From Burkholderiales bacterium (GTDB lineage Bacteria; Pseudomonadota; Gammaproteobacteria; Burkholderiales; Casimicrobiaceae): a stretch of DNA of 64,000 bases. Shown here piece after piece: positions 1 through 11,900 of this stretch. Both the position numbers and the translations under genes were made by a program. The stretch is from positions 24,093 through 88,092 of the forward strand of contig JADYZP010000049.1 of assembly GCA_020853025.1 (NCBI GenBank), read 5' to 3'. Below the pieces are notes generated by a model that was not told the DNA's origin, did not search any database, and was given only the letters and a program-made list of their open reading frames with translations. Positions within the stretch are counted from its first letter, which is position 1, and each line of letters begins with the position of its first letter.

Positions 1-473
1 GCACGCACGTCGCGCGAAAACTCGCCGTCCAGGCTGCGCGCCGCCGCGCGCGCCGCCGTGGCGGTCGCCGCGTCGATCAGGTCGGCGACGCTCTCGGCCT
101 GCGCCAGGTCGAGCTTGCCGTTCAGGAATGCACGTCGGGTGAACTCGCCGGGCGCCGCCAGCCGCGCGCCCAACTCGACGCAGCGCGCGAGCACGAGGCG
201 CAACACCGAAGGCCCGCCATGACCGTGGAACTCGACCACGCTCTCGCCGGTGTAGGAGTGCGGCGCCGGAAAATACAGCACCAGCCCATGATCCAGCGGC
301 GCACCACACGCGTCTTTGAACGTCGCCCGCGACGCGATACGCGACGGCGGTACACGCCCGGCGATGCCTTCGATCAGCGATGCAAGATGCACACCCGACA
401 CGCGCACGACGCCGATCCCGCCGCGTCCCGGCGGTGTCGCTATGGCGACGATCGTCTCGGCGGGCAACTCCAC
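1..473 (-). CDS. mnmE: MnmE (TrmE) tRNA modification GTPase, N-terminal part, cut by window edge
   Basis: MnmE works with MnmG to place the carboxymethylaminomethyl group on U34 of certain tRNAs, in the cytoplasm. About 157 codons are present, covering the tetrahydrofolate-binding N-terminal domain; the helical and GTPase domains lie outside the window. Visible family motifs are [17 protein letters not shown] near residues 11-27, [15 protein letters not shown], and [19 protein letters not shown]. The GTG start at 473 is chosen because an in-frame TAG lies two codons upstream. It follows yidC on the same strand after 57 bp, the usual order in proteobacteria. Only the truncation at the edge is unusual. 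Confidence 0.95.
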   Translation of the reverse strand, partial: MELPAETIVAIATPPGRGGIGVVRVSGVHLASLIEGIAGRVPPSRIASRATFKDACGAPLDHGLVLYFPAPHSYTGESVVEFHGHGGPSVLRLVLARCVELGARLAAPGEFTRRAFLNGKLDLAQAESVADLIDAATATAARAAARSLDGEFSRDVR

Positions 474-530
474 GCGCTAGCTTAGCGCAGAGCGCGACGC
501 GGCGGCAGCGAGCGTGGCGGTCGTTTCATT

Positions 531-2252
531 CTAGCGCCGGCGCGCCGCCTTCTCCGCGGCTTCGCGCTCGAGCATCCGGTTGACGTGCCATTGCTGGGCG
601 ATCTGCAGGATGTTGTTGACCAGCCAGTAGAGGACGAGGCCCGACGGAAAGAAGATGAACAGCACCGAGAACGCAATCGGCATGATCTGCATCACCTTCG
701 CCTGCACCGGATCGGAGATCGGCGTCGGTGACAGCTTGACCTGCAGGTACGCGCTGATCGCGTAGAGCACCGGGAGCACGAAGTAGGGGTCCGGCGCCGA
801 CAGGTCGTGGATCCAGAGTATCCACGGCGCCTGCCTCAGTTCGACCGCCGACAGAAGCACCCAGTACAGCGCGATGAAGACGGGGATCTGCACCAGGATC
901 GGCAGGCAGCCACCCAGCGGATTGATCTTCTCCGTCTTGTACATCTCCATCATCTTCAGCTGCAGCTGCTGCTTGTCGTTCGCGTACTGTGCCTGCAGCG
1001 CCTTCATCTTCGGCGCGATCAGCTTCATCTTGCCCATCGACCGCGCCGCCGTCGCGTTGAGCGGATAGAACGCGCCCTTGATCATGATGGTCATGACGAT
1101 GATCGCCCATCCCCAGTTGCCGAGGATCCCGTGCAGGAACTTGAGCAGCCAGAACAGCGGCGCGGCGATCACGGTGAAGATGCCGTAGTCGACGACGAGA
1201 TCCAACCCCGTCGCGGTCTTGGCGAGCACGTCCTGATCCTGCGGGCCGACGTAGAGCGGGACGCGCACTTCGCCGGTGGCCCCGGGGGCGATGGTGCCCA
1301 TCGGCACGATCACACCGGCGGCGTAGAGCCCGTTGTCGAGCTTCCTGGTGAAGAACTCGCGCGGGGTCTTCGCTTCGTCGGACGGCAACCAGGCGGCCAC
1401 GAAGTAGTGCTCGATCATCCCGACCCAGCCGTTGTCCGCGCTTTTCTGGTACGGCAGCTTGCGGCTGGGATCGGCAGCCAGCTTGTCGATCTCGCCGAAG
1501 TCGACCTTCTTGAATTTGTCCTTGTCCTCGTAGATGACCGGGCCAACGTACGACGCCGGCGTCATCGAGCTTTGCGCGACCGCATGCTTGGTGTCGCGCG
1601 TGAACTGGAAATAGGCATGCGGCGACAACGGCGCGGCCCCCGCATTGGTGAGCTCGAAGGCGACGTCGATCAGGTAGGTGCCGCGATGGAAGGTCAGCAC
1701 CTGGACGATCCGGTCCCCGTTGGGCGTGGTCGATTGCAGTTTCAGTTGGACGCTGTCGACCCCCGGTGCGAGTTCGCGCGGCCCCGGCAGCACCTCGTAG
1801 TGCGTGCGGTGATTGGACAATCCTTCGCCGATCAGCCCTGCCTGCGCGACAAAGGTTCGGTCCGCCGTGCGCTGCAGCACGTTGTAGGGTTTGGTCCTGT
1901 CGGTTGCGTCGCGATGTCGTATGAGCGACACCAGCGAGATGACCCCGCCGGTGGTGTCGATCTCTGCCGTATAGAGGTCGGTCTTGATCGTGACGTGCGG
2001 ACTGCCGGCCTCCGCCGGCGCGCCGGAGGCTGCCGGCACACCGCCCGCGCCGGCCGTCGTCGCGGCTGCGGGCTGCGGGACCGTCGACGGCACCGGCAGG
2101 TCCTTGGGCACCGCCGCCGGGGCGCCGGGCGCCGGAGCCGCCGCTTTCTGCACGACCGCCGGCGGCGGCGCGTGCTCCTGCTGCCAGGCCTGCCAGAGCA
2201 TGAACCCGGAAAACGTGAAAATGACGAACAGGATGAGGCGCTGGGTATCCAT
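531..2252 (-). CDS. yidC: YidC/Oxa1 membrane protein insertase
   Basis: YidC inserts and folds inner-membrane proteins, alone or with SecYEG. The 573-residue product has an N-terminal membrane anchor (about residues 5-24), a large periplasmic domain typical of Gram-negative YidC, and five C-terminal membrane segments. The conserved groove arginine is seen in TAARSMGKMK at about residue 400, followed by NPLGGCLPILVQIP and a C-terminal FPSGLVLYWLVNN. An Ala/Pro-rich stretch follows the first helix, a usual feature. The ATG at 2252 (MDTQRLILFVIF) is preferred to an in-frame ATG 14 codons upstream because it matches the family N-terminus. It lies 55 bp after yidD in the rpmH-rnpA-yidD-yidC-mnmE set. 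Confidence 0.97.
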   Translation of the reverse strand: MDTQRLILFVIFTFSGFMLWQAWQQEHAPPPAVVQKAAAPAPGAPAAVPKDLPVPSTVPQPAAATTAGAGGVPAASGAPAEAGSPHVTIKTDLYTAEIDTTGGVISLVSLIRHRDATDRTKPYNVLQRTADRTFVAQAGLIGEGLSNHRTHYEVLPGPRELAPGVDSVQLKLQSTTPNGDRIVQVLTFHRGTYLIDVAFELTNAGAAPLSPHAYFQFTRDTKHAVAQSSMTPASYVGPVIYEDKDKFKKVDFGEIDKLAADPSRKLPYQKSADNGWVGMIEHYFVAAWLPSDEAKTPREFFTRKLDNGLYAAGVIVPMGTIAPGATGEVRVPLYVGPQDQDVLAKTATGLDLVVDYGIFTVIAAPLFWLLKFLHGILGNWGWAIIVMTIMIKGAFYPLNATAARSMGKMKLIAPKMKALQAQYANDKQQLQLKMMEMYKTEKINPLGGCLPILVQIPVFIALYWVLLSAVELRQAPWILWIHDLSAPDPYFVLPVLYAISAYLQVKLSPTPISDPVQAKVMQIMPIAFSVLFIFFPSGLVLYWLVNNILQIAQQWHVNRMLEREAAEKAARRR

Positions 2253-2307
2253 CACGGTCATGGCTTGCCGCGCGCCGGCTGACGGCGCGGGCACCTTGTC
2301 GGGAATG

Positions 2308-2517
2308 CTAGGGAACGGGGTCGAAACCCCCGGGATGATACGGATGGCAACGCGCGACGCGTTTCACGGCGAGCCATAGTCCGCGTATGGCGCCGTGCCG
2401 CTCGATCGCCTGCAACGCGTAGTCGGAGCAGCTTGGGTAGAACCGGCAGTTGTTACCCAAAAGCGGCCGCAACAGATACTGGTAGCCGCGAATGAGTGCA
2501 AGGAAAACGGTTTTCAT
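2308..2517 (-). CDS. yidD: YidD membrane protein insertion efficiency factor
   Basis: A small protein of 69 residues that assists YidC-dependent insertion and sits at the inner face of the membrane. The family signature is complete: a hydrophobic N-terminal helix ([20 protein letters not shown]), then [19 protein letters not shown], and the C-terminal [14 protein letters not shown]. Its ATG overlaps the rnpA stop (ATGA at 2514-2517), so translation is probably coupled. Confidence 0.95.
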   Translation of the reverse strand: MKTVFLALIRGYQYLLRPLLGNNCRFYPSCSDYALQAIERHGAIRGLWLAVKRVARCHPYHPGGFDPVP

Positions 2518-2807
2518 GCGCGCGACTCGGCGAGGCCCAACAACAACCGATGCGCCTCCGCCGCGGCCGCGTCCTGCTCGGCGCGGTTGCGCGCGCGCTT
2601 CACACGCAGGATCAGGTCGTAGGCGGAAAGCGCAGGCCGGAGCGCTCGCACCGCCTCGCGCAGCTTGCGGCGTATCCGGTTGCGATCAACGGCGCGCCGG
2701 GAGATCTTGCGGCTGATGACGTAGCCGGTCCTGCCGATGCTCGCGGCAGTTGGTGCGTACACCAGTTGCAAATAGAGGCCTTCCACGCGACGGCCGGTGC
2801 GAAACAC
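2514..2807 (-). CDS. rnpA: RNase P protein component, N-terminal start uncertain
   Basis: RnpA is the protein subunit of RNase P, which trims tRNA 5' leaders. The core RNA-binding motif is visible as [18 protein letters not shown]. The first canonical start codon in this frame is GTG at 2807, giving 97 residues and beginning inside the conserved N-terminal region (VFRTGRR). The reading frame continues upstream without a stop and encodes [18 protein letters not shown], which matches the family N-terminus (compare E. coli FPRELRLLTPSQFTFVF), so true translation very probably begins upstream of 2855. No ATG, GTG or TTG exists in frame back to TAA at 3071. CTG at 2900, which overlaps the rpmH stop as CTGA, would give 128 residues, a normal family length. 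A sequence error is the alternative. Confidence 0.9.
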   Translation of the reverse strand: MFRTGRRVEGLYLQLVYAPTAASIGRTGYVISRKISRRAVDRNRIRRKLREAVRALRPALSAYDLILRVKRARNRAEQDAAAAEAHRLLLGLAESRA

Positions 2808-2896
2808 CGAGTCGAACGCGCCCTGCCCAGTAAGGCGAAACGCTCGGTTCGGTAGTGTTGCGCGCGTCGTTGCCGACGGTCCCGGCGGAGGGGCGA

Positions 2897-3031
2897 TCAG
2901 ACGGTCAGGCTCTTGCGGCCCTTGGCGCGGCGCGCCGAAAGCACGCGGCGACCGCCCACCGAGGACATGCGTGCGCGAAAGCCGTGCGTGCGTGCGCGAC
3001 GGATCTTGGAGGGCTGGTACGTGCGTTTCAT
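2897..3031 (-). CDS. rpmH: 50S ribosomal protein L34
   Basis: A 44-residue basic ribosomal protein too short for most ORF filters. It starts [18 protein letters not shown] and ends GRKSLTV, with the usual GFRARM and [13 protein letters not shown] segments. The stop TGA is at 2899-2897 and the ATG at 3031-3029. It is the first gene of the minus-strand set leading to rnpA and is preceded by a strong-looking promoter at 3071-3102. Confidence 0.98.
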   Translation of the reverse strand: MKRTYQPSKIRRARTHGFRARMSSVGGRRVLSARRAKGRKSLTV

Positions 3032-3070
3032 GGCGGGCCTTCGAGCCTGGGAATGACGTTGAAAAGCCTT

Positions 3071-3102
3071 ATATTAGAGCGCGTTATACGACATGCTGTC
3101 AA
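3071..3102 (-). promoter_or_regulatory. Sigma-70 type promoter of rpmH
   Basis: On the minus strand a perfect -35 TTGACA (3102-3097) is followed by TCTAATAT (3078-3071), giving either TCTAAT with an 18-bp spacer or TAATAT with a 20-bp spacer. It points to rpmH, whose ATG lies 40 bp downstream. The match is by eye; no transcript data are available. Confidence 0.7.
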
Positions 3103-3212
3103 GCAAAGCGCCGCTGCTGGCGCGGCGCGGCCGTCGATGCAAGCGGTCACTTTCCGCGCGCTCCCCCACCCACCGGACTTGGCCACGACATCCCGACCAA
3201 TGTTGCTGGCTC

Positions 3213-3221
3213 TGTGGATAA
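3213..3221 (-). promoter_or_regulatory. DnaA box
   Basis: Exact TTATCCACA on the minus strand (TGTGGATAA on plus), the highest-affinity DnaA box sequence known from E. coli, located 119 bp before the dnaA start. Confidence 0.85.
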
Positions 3222-3273
3222 CTGCCGCGCTGCCGCTTACAATCGACACACTGCGCGACGTCCGAGCCTTCCG

Positions 3274-3282
3274 TTATGCACA
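3274..3282 (+). promoter_or_regulatory. DnaA box
   Basis: Exact TTATGCACA on the plus strand, 58 bp before the dnaA start; fits the TTATNCACA consensus. Confidence 0.8.
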
Positions 3283-3339
3283 GCCGACAGGCCGCTCCGA
3301 CCGGCCACCGGACGCGCTGTAGATCGCCTTGCCCGACCC

Positions 3340-4743
3340 ATGTCCCACACTCACGCCGCCATCGCCTGGAACGCCTGCCTGCAGGCCTTCCGCAACGAGC
3401 TGACGCCCCAGCAATTCGTCACCTGGATCGAGCCGCTTGCCTGTCGGGACGAGGGTGGCGCGCTGACGCTGACCGCACCCAATCGCTTCGTGCTGCAATG
3501 GGTACGGGAGCGCTTCGGGCCCCGGATTCAGTCGCTGGCCGCCGCCGCGGCAGGCACCCCGGTAAGTGTCGAATACGCGGTGGCCGACGCCACCCCGACC
3601 CCGGCCGCCACCGCGATCCCGCGCGCCGGACCGGCGGCCGTCCCTGTGGATAGCATCCCGGCGGCGGTTCCGTCGCCGGCAGCGCCTTCACCCGCGGCCG
3701 CGGTCGCCGCGGCCCCCAAGCGGGACCCGTCCAGCCTCAATCCGACCTTCAATTTCGAGACCTTCGTCTCCGGCAAAGCCAACCAGCTCGCCCGGGCCGC
3801 CGGCCTCCAGGTGGCAGACCACCCGACTTCCTACAACCCGTTGTTCGTCTACGGCGGCGTTGGGCTGGGCAAGACGCACCTGATCCAGGCTATCGGCAAC
3901 CGCATCCTTGCCGCCAATCCTGCCGCCAAGATCCGCTACATCCATGCGGAGACTTATGTTTCTGACGTCGTGCGCGCGTACCAGCACAAGGCCTTCGACG
4001 AGTTCAAGCGCAATTACCGGTCGCTCGATCTGCTGCTGATCGACGACATCCAGTTTTTCGGCGGCAAGAGCCGCACGCAGGAGGAGTTCTTCTACCTATT
4101 CAATACGCTGATCGAGGCGCACAAGCAGGTGGTCATCACCTGCGACACCTATCCGAAGGAGATCACCGGCATCGAGGAGCGCCTGATCTCGCGCTTCGGC
4201 TGGGGTCTGACCGTCGCGCTGGAGCCGCCGGAACTCGAAATGCGTGTCGCCATTCTGCTCGCCAAGGCGCGGAGTGTGGGCATGCGGATGGACGAGCAGG
4301 TGGCGTTCTTCATCGCCAAGCACATCCGCTCCAACGTGCGTGAACTGGAAGGCGCGTTGAAGCGCGTGCTCGCCTATTCGAATTTCCACGCGCAGGAGAT
4401 CTCGCTGACGCTGGCCAAGGACGCACTGCGGGACCTGCTCGCCGTGCAGAACCGACAAATCTCGATCGAGAACATCCAGAAGACCGTCGCCGATTATTAT
4501 AAGATCCGCATCTCCGACATGCATTCGAAAAAGCGTTCGCGGGCCATCGCGCGGCCGCGACAGGTGGCGATGGCGCTGGCCAAGGAACTGACGCAGATGT
4601 CGCTGCCCGAGATCGGCAGCAACTTCGGCGGGCGCGACCACACGACCGTTCTGCACGCCTGCCGGCAGGTGGCCAAGCTGCGCGAATCGCTGCCCAATAT
4701 GAATCACGACGTGAACTTCCTGCTGCAGGTGCTGCGCAGCTGA
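3340..4743 (+). CDS. dnaA: Chromosomal replication initiator protein DnaA
   Basis: DnaA binds DnaA boxes and opens the origin. The 467-residue protein shows domain I ([19 protein letters not shown]), a Pro/Ala-rich linker (about residues 80-130), the AAA+ domain with Walker [11 protein letters not shown] and Walker [11 protein letters not shown], and the C-terminal box-binding domain IV with [15 protein letters not shown]. The ATG at 3340 ([11 protein letters not shown]) is chosen because domain I begins there; the frame is open further upstream but that part overlaps the regulatory region and lacks homology. dnaN follows after 323 bp. Confidence 0.98.
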   Translation: MSHTHAAIAWNACLQAFRNELTPQQFVTWIEPLACRDEGGALTLTAPNRFVLQWVRERFGPRIQSLAAAAAGTPVSVEYAVADATPTPAATAIPRAGPAAVPVDSIPAAVPSPAAPSPAAAVAAAPKRDPSSLNPTFNFETFVSGKANQLARAAGLQVADHPTSYNPLFVYGGVGLGKTHLIQAIGNRILAANPAAKIRYIHAETYVSDVVRAYQHKAFDEFKRNYRSLDLLLIDDIQFFGGKSRTQEEFFYLFNTLIEAHKQVVITCDTYPKEITGIEERLISRFGWGLTVALEPPELEMRVAILLAKARSVGMRMDEQVAFFIAKHIRSNVRELEGALKRVLAYSNFHAQEISLTLAKDALRDLLAVQNRQISIENIQKTVADYYKIRISDMHSKKRSRAIARPRQVAMALAKELTQMSLPEIGSNFGGRDHTTVLHACRQVAKLRESLPNMNHDVNFLLQVLRS

Positions 4744-5066
4744 AAACACTTCGTGCCACCGCCGTCCGGGAGCCGGTTTTCCCTATGAAAACGTGTCGTT
4801 TCGGTATATAATTCAAAGGATTTGCCACGCATCGCCCTGAGCGACCCTGAAACGAGCAGCCGCGAATAACTGCGTGACCGGACGGTGCACAAGACGTGGA
4901 CAACACGCGCGTTGGCTGATCGGTCGTTTTGGTCCCCAATCAATCCACCGTTCGCACATGTTTTTTCCGGTCGCTTGCCGCAACACCACGTTCCTGAATC
5001 ACAAGCGGTTTTTTCGATTATCCCGCGCTTGCCCGATCTCCTATTAACTGATCCTATTGTTCAACA
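4744..5066. other. dnaA-dnaN intergenic spacer, relatively AT-rich
   Basis: No gene is seen in these 323 bp. Base composition is visibly less GC-rich than the flanking genes, with several T tracts between 4960 and 5060, which could serve as a DNA unwinding element. A TATAAT hexamer at 4807-4812 may be the -10 box of a dnaN promoter, but no good -35 box stands at the right distance. DnaA-box-like words here (for example 4896-4904 and 4884-4892) have two mismatches each and I do not count them. Confidence 0.5.
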
Positions 5067-6194
5067 ATGCAACTAAAACAGATCGCCCGTGACGCGCTCT
5101 TGAAACCGTTGCAAGCCGTGTCCGGCATCGTTGAACGCCGCCACACGCTGCCGATTCTAGCCAACGTACTCCTCGAACCGCGCGACGGCAGTCTCTACGT
5201 CACCGCGACCGATCTCGAGATGCAGATCACCGCGCACAGCACGCTGCCGGGCAAGGAAGGCCAGGCGACGACCGTCGGCGCACGCAAGCTGCAGGATCTC
5301 CTGCGTGCGCTTCCGGACGACGCGACGCTCAACGTCGACATCGGCAGCAACAAAATGAAGGTGCAGGCCGGCCGGTCGCGCTTCAACCTGCAGACGCTGC
5401 CCGCGACCGACTATCCGCGCATCAGCCTGGGCACCGAGCAGTTGCAGACGCTGTCGCTGCCGCAGCGCGAGCTGCGCGGCCTCTTCAAGCTGGTCGAATT
5501 CGCGATGGCGCAGCAGGACATCCGCTACTACTTGAACGGCATGCTGCTGGTCGTCGACCAGGGCACGTTGCAGGCGGTTGCCACCGACGGCCATCGGCTG
5601 TCGTGGGCGAGCATCGCGGTGGCGGGGACCGAGTCAAGCTCCGAGATCGCCGAAATGACGCGGCAGGAGGTGATCCTGCCGCGCAAGACCGTGCTCGAAC
5701 TGGGCAAGTTGCTGGTCGACAGCGACGAACCCGTCACGCTCGACATCCTCAGCAACCAGGTGCGCTTCCGCTTCGCCAACGTCGAGCTGGTGTCGAAGGT
5801 CGTCGACGGCAAGTTTCCCGATTTCAACCGCGTGATTCCGGTCGGACACGCCAAGCAGATCGAACTGAACCGCGTCGAGCTGCTCGCCGCGCTGCAGCGC
5901 GCGGCCATCCTGTCGAACGAGAAATTTCGTGGTGTGCGCATCGTGCTCGGCGTCGACCAGCTGAAGATCATCTGCACGAACAGCGAACAAGAGGAGGCCG
6001 AGGAGGAACTCGAGGTCGACTACAAGGGCGATGCACTCGACGTCGGCTTCAACATCACCTATCTGCTCGACGCGCTTTCGAACCTGACCATCGAGCGCGT
6101 GTGCTTCGCCTTCGGCGACGCCAATTCGAGCGCGCTGGTAACCATGCCGGAACGGGATGACTACAAGTACGTGGTCATGCCGATGCGAATTTAG
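5067..6194 (+). CDS. dnaN: DNA polymerase III beta sliding clamp
   Basis: The ring-shaped clamp that tethers DNA polymerase III to DNA. The 375-residue length and all three clamp folds fit the family: MQLKQIARDALLKPLQAVSG at the N-terminus, HTLPILANVLLE, ATDGHRLSWA in the middle, and the C-terminal ALVTMPERDDYKYVVMPMRI, which ends in the standard VMPMR-type tail forming the protein-binding pocket. It lies between dnaA and gyrB, 33 bp before the latter. Confidence 0.98.
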   Translation: MQLKQIARDALLKPLQAVSGIVERRHTLPILANVLLEPRDGSLYVTATDLEMQITAHSTLPGKEGQATTVGARKLQDLLRALPDDATLNVDIGSNKMKVQAGRSRFNLQTLPATDYPRISLGTEQLQTLSLPQRELRGLFKLVEFAMAQQDIRYYLNGMLLVVDQGTLQAVATDGHRLSWASIAVAGTESSSEIAEMTRQEVILPRKTVLELGKLLVDSDEPVTLDILSNQVRFRFANVELVSKVVDGKFPDFNRVIPVGHAKQIELNRVELLAALQRAAILSNEKFRGVRIVLGVDQLKIICTNSEQEEAEEELEVDYKGDALDVGFNITYLLDALSNLTIERVCFAFGDANSSALVTMPERDDYKYVVMPMRI

Positions 6195-8723
<2,529 letters not shown>

Positions 8724-8903
8724 CGCGCTTGATCAAAGGATTCCATGACGAGGCTCTGGCCGGCGAGTGGAACGGACGTCGGTGCCGCTCGCGCCGCGGC
8801 ATGCGCGCGACAGCTCGGGATGATCTAATGCGTGTCGATGGGCGCCGTTTCCGGCCGTGGCGCAGAGAGCGATAGCGGCCGCAGTTTCGATTCGGGGAAA
8901 CTC

Positions 8904-11900
8904 ATGCCGTCGTCGTGGCTGGTGTTCGCGAGGCGCGTTCTGTCCGCACTGCCCGTGCTCGCCGCTGCCACCGCGCTGCACGCGCAACCGGTCGAGATCT
9001 TTGTCCCGCAGGGAGAAACGAAGGGAATACGTCAGGCCACCGCACGCTTTGCGCAGCCGATGGTGGCGCTGGGCGATCCGCGCGGTGCGGACCCCTTCAC
9101 CGTCGACTGTGCGGAAAAGGGCACGGGCCGCTGGGCGGATAGCCGCAACTGGGTGTACGACTTCGGGCGCGACCTGCCCGCAGGACTGCGCTGCAGCTTC
9201 ACGCTGAAACGGGGATTGACCGACGTGGCCGGCACCGCGCTGCCGGCGGGGCAACGTTTCGAGTTCTCGACCGGGGGACCGGCGATCGTGCAAAGCCTTC
9301 CCTACGAGGGCAGCCGCATCGACGAAAACCAGGTGTTCATCCTGGGTCTCGACGCTCCGGTGAAGCCGGAAACGGTCACCGCGAACGTGCACTGCATCGC
9401 GGCCGGAGTCAACGAGGAGATCGGCGTGCGTCTGGTGACCGGCGCCGAGCGCAGGACGATTCTCGATCATCGCAAGTCCTTTGCGGCGTCGTATCTGCGC
9501 CTGCTGTTCGTCGATTCCGGCGACGGCCGCAGCCGCGGACTTCTGTTCCGATTGCCGGTCACCGGCAGCGATGCCGAGCGCTTCGCGCGGCTGCGCGACG
9601 CGCCCGATTCGCCGCTGCTTACCGTCGCCTGCGCGCGCACGCTGCCGGCCGGCGCGGAAGTCAAGCTCGTCTGGGGCCGAGGCATCGCTGCGACGACCGG
9701 GGTGGCGACGGCGGCGGCGCAGGCGCTCGCCTTCCGTGTGCGACCGGCATTTCGCGCGACGTTTTCCTGCGAGCGTGTCAACAAGGATGCGCAGTGCATT
9801 CCGATCCTGCCGCTGACCCTGTCGTTCACGGCACCGATCGCGAGGGTGCAGGCGGCCAAGGTCCGCCTGGTGGACGCGGCCGGCAAGGTCTATCCCGCCC
9901 GGCTTCCCCAGCCAGCGGATGCGAACGGTGTCGATTCGCTGAGCTTCGGCCCGGGACTACCGGAAAAGCAGCGCTTCCGCATCGACATTCCCGAACCGCT
10001 GACCGACGACGCCGGACGTCCGCTCGCCAATGCGCGGTCGTTTCCGCTGCAGATTCGCACCGACGAGAATCCGCCGCTCGCAAAGTTCGCCGCCGACTTC
10101 GGCATTCTCGAACGCGTGTTGCCCGGCGGCGAGAAGCCGCTGCTGCCGGTGACCGTGCGCAACGTCGAGCGTGTGCTGCCGGGCCAGCTTGCATCGGTGG
10201 CCGACTCCGGCGCGAAGCCCAAGGCTGTCGCAACCGGCGAAGCGCCGATTCCGGGACAGGTGCTGCGCGTCGCGCGCGGCGAGGAGATGCAGATCGTCGG
10301 CTGGCTGCGCCGGCTCGCGGTTGCCAACCGGATCGAGCGCGAGTACGACGACCGGACGCAGCAGTGGTCGGTCAAGCGCAACGGCTACGCATCGTCGGTT
10401 TTCAGGAGCGGCGACCTGCGCAGGAAGATCGCCGTGCCGAAGCCGCTGGGTGCCCGCGCCTTCGAGGTCGTCGGCATCCCGCTGCCGGAAGCGGGCTTCC
10501 ACGTCGTCGAACTGGCGAGCCCGAAGCTCGGCGCCGCGCTGCTGGGGGAGCCCCGGCCCTTTTACGTGCGCGCGGCCGCGCTGGTCACCAACCTCGGCGT
10601 GCACTTCAAGCTCGGGCGGGAGTCGTCGCTGGTGTGGGTGACGCGTCTCAATGACGCCACGCCGGTGCCCGATGCTGCGATCGCCGTGCGCGACTGCAAC
10701 GGCAGGACGTACTGGGAAGGCAGGAGCGACGCCGCCGGCATCGCCCGCGTCGACCGCGAGCTTCCGGACCGCGATACGCTGCCTTCCTGCGGCGTCGAGG
10801 AATCGCAGAAGGAATTCTTCGTCACCGCGCGCAGCGGCGACGACATGGCCTACGCGTTCTCGAATTGGGGCGAAGGTATATCGCCGTGGCGCTTCAACGT
10901 GCCGACCGGCAGCTGGCAGGGGCCCTGGCTCGCGCATGCGGTGCTCGACCGCTCGCTGCTGCGCGCGGGGGAGACGGTGTCGATGAAGCTCTTCGTCCGG
11001 CAGACGACCGGCGGCGGCTTCGCGCTGCCACCGCGCACCGCACTCGGCGACACGCTGCTGATCAGGCACCTGGGCTCGGACCGGGAGTACACGGTGCCGG
11101 TTCGCTGGAACGGCGCGTCGAACGCGGCGTCGGGAGATGCGGCCTTCGAGATACCGAAGGACGCCTACGCCGGGACCTACCAGATCAGCGTTCGCGACAC
11201 GTTGGCGTCGCACGGCAGCGATGCGCAGGAACGGCAGGCGGGCTCATTTCGCGTCGAGGCGTTTCGCGTGCCGCTGCTGCGCGCGCGAATGCAGGCGGTG
11301 GGCGTGCCGCTGGTGAATCCGGCCAGCGTCAATCTCGACCTGCAGGTCAGCTACCTTGCGGGCGGCGGCGCCGCGGGACTGCCGGCGACGCTGCGCACGC
11401 AGGTCGAGCGCCGGTCGGTCAGCTTCACCGACTACGACGACTTCATCTTCGCCGGCGGCGACGTGCGCGAAGGCCGGGACGAGCAGGGCGACGCGACCGC
11501 GCGTTTCGACAATTTCGTCTTCGCCGATCCCGACATCGACGAAGGCGACACTGCTGCGCCGCGCCCGCAGCGCGGCAGCGTCCTGCCGCTGACGCTAGAC
11601 GCCGCCGGTGGCGCGCGCGCGACGATTGGCGACCTCGAGGCCTCGGCGCAGGCGCGCACCCTCGTCGCCGAGCTCGAGTACCGCGATCCCAACGGCGAGA
11701 CGCTGACGTCGGCCACGCGCGTCGCGCTATGGCCGGCGTGGATCGTGCTGGGCATCAAGCCGGATAGCTGGGTGGGCAGCCGCGACCGGCTGCGCTTTTC
11801 CGTCGTCGCGCTCGACCTGGCCGGTCGGCCGGTCGCCGGAGTCAAGCTGCGCACCGACGCGTTCAGGCGCGAGACCTACTCGCACCGCCGGCGCCTGATC

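Larger units (their letters stand above)
3032..3339. other. rpmH/dnaA divergent intergenic region, candidate origin or dnaA control region
   Basis: This 308-bp gene-free stretch holds the rpmH promoter and two exact TTATNCACA DnaA boxes in opposite orientations (3213-3221 and 3274-3282), 61 bp apart, just before dnaA. It is not notably AT-rich in its right half. I see no third box within one mismatch. It may be part of oriC or only the autoregulatory region of dnaA; the spacer between dnaA and dnaN is the other candidate for the unwinding element. Confidence 0.55.

Noticed and set aside
807..2282. 491-codon plus-strand open frame
   Set aside because: It is antisense to yidC, whose protein is fully recognisable; composition is Arg/His/Asp-rich as expected from a GC-rich shadow frame.
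4880..4910. Extra DnaA boxes between dnaA and dnaN
   Set aside because: Best words have two mismatches to TTATNCACA and are no better than expected by chance.
8832..8903. Upstream start for the A2M protein
   Set aside because: It puts a polar segment before the Sec signal; ATG at 8904 has a ribosome site.
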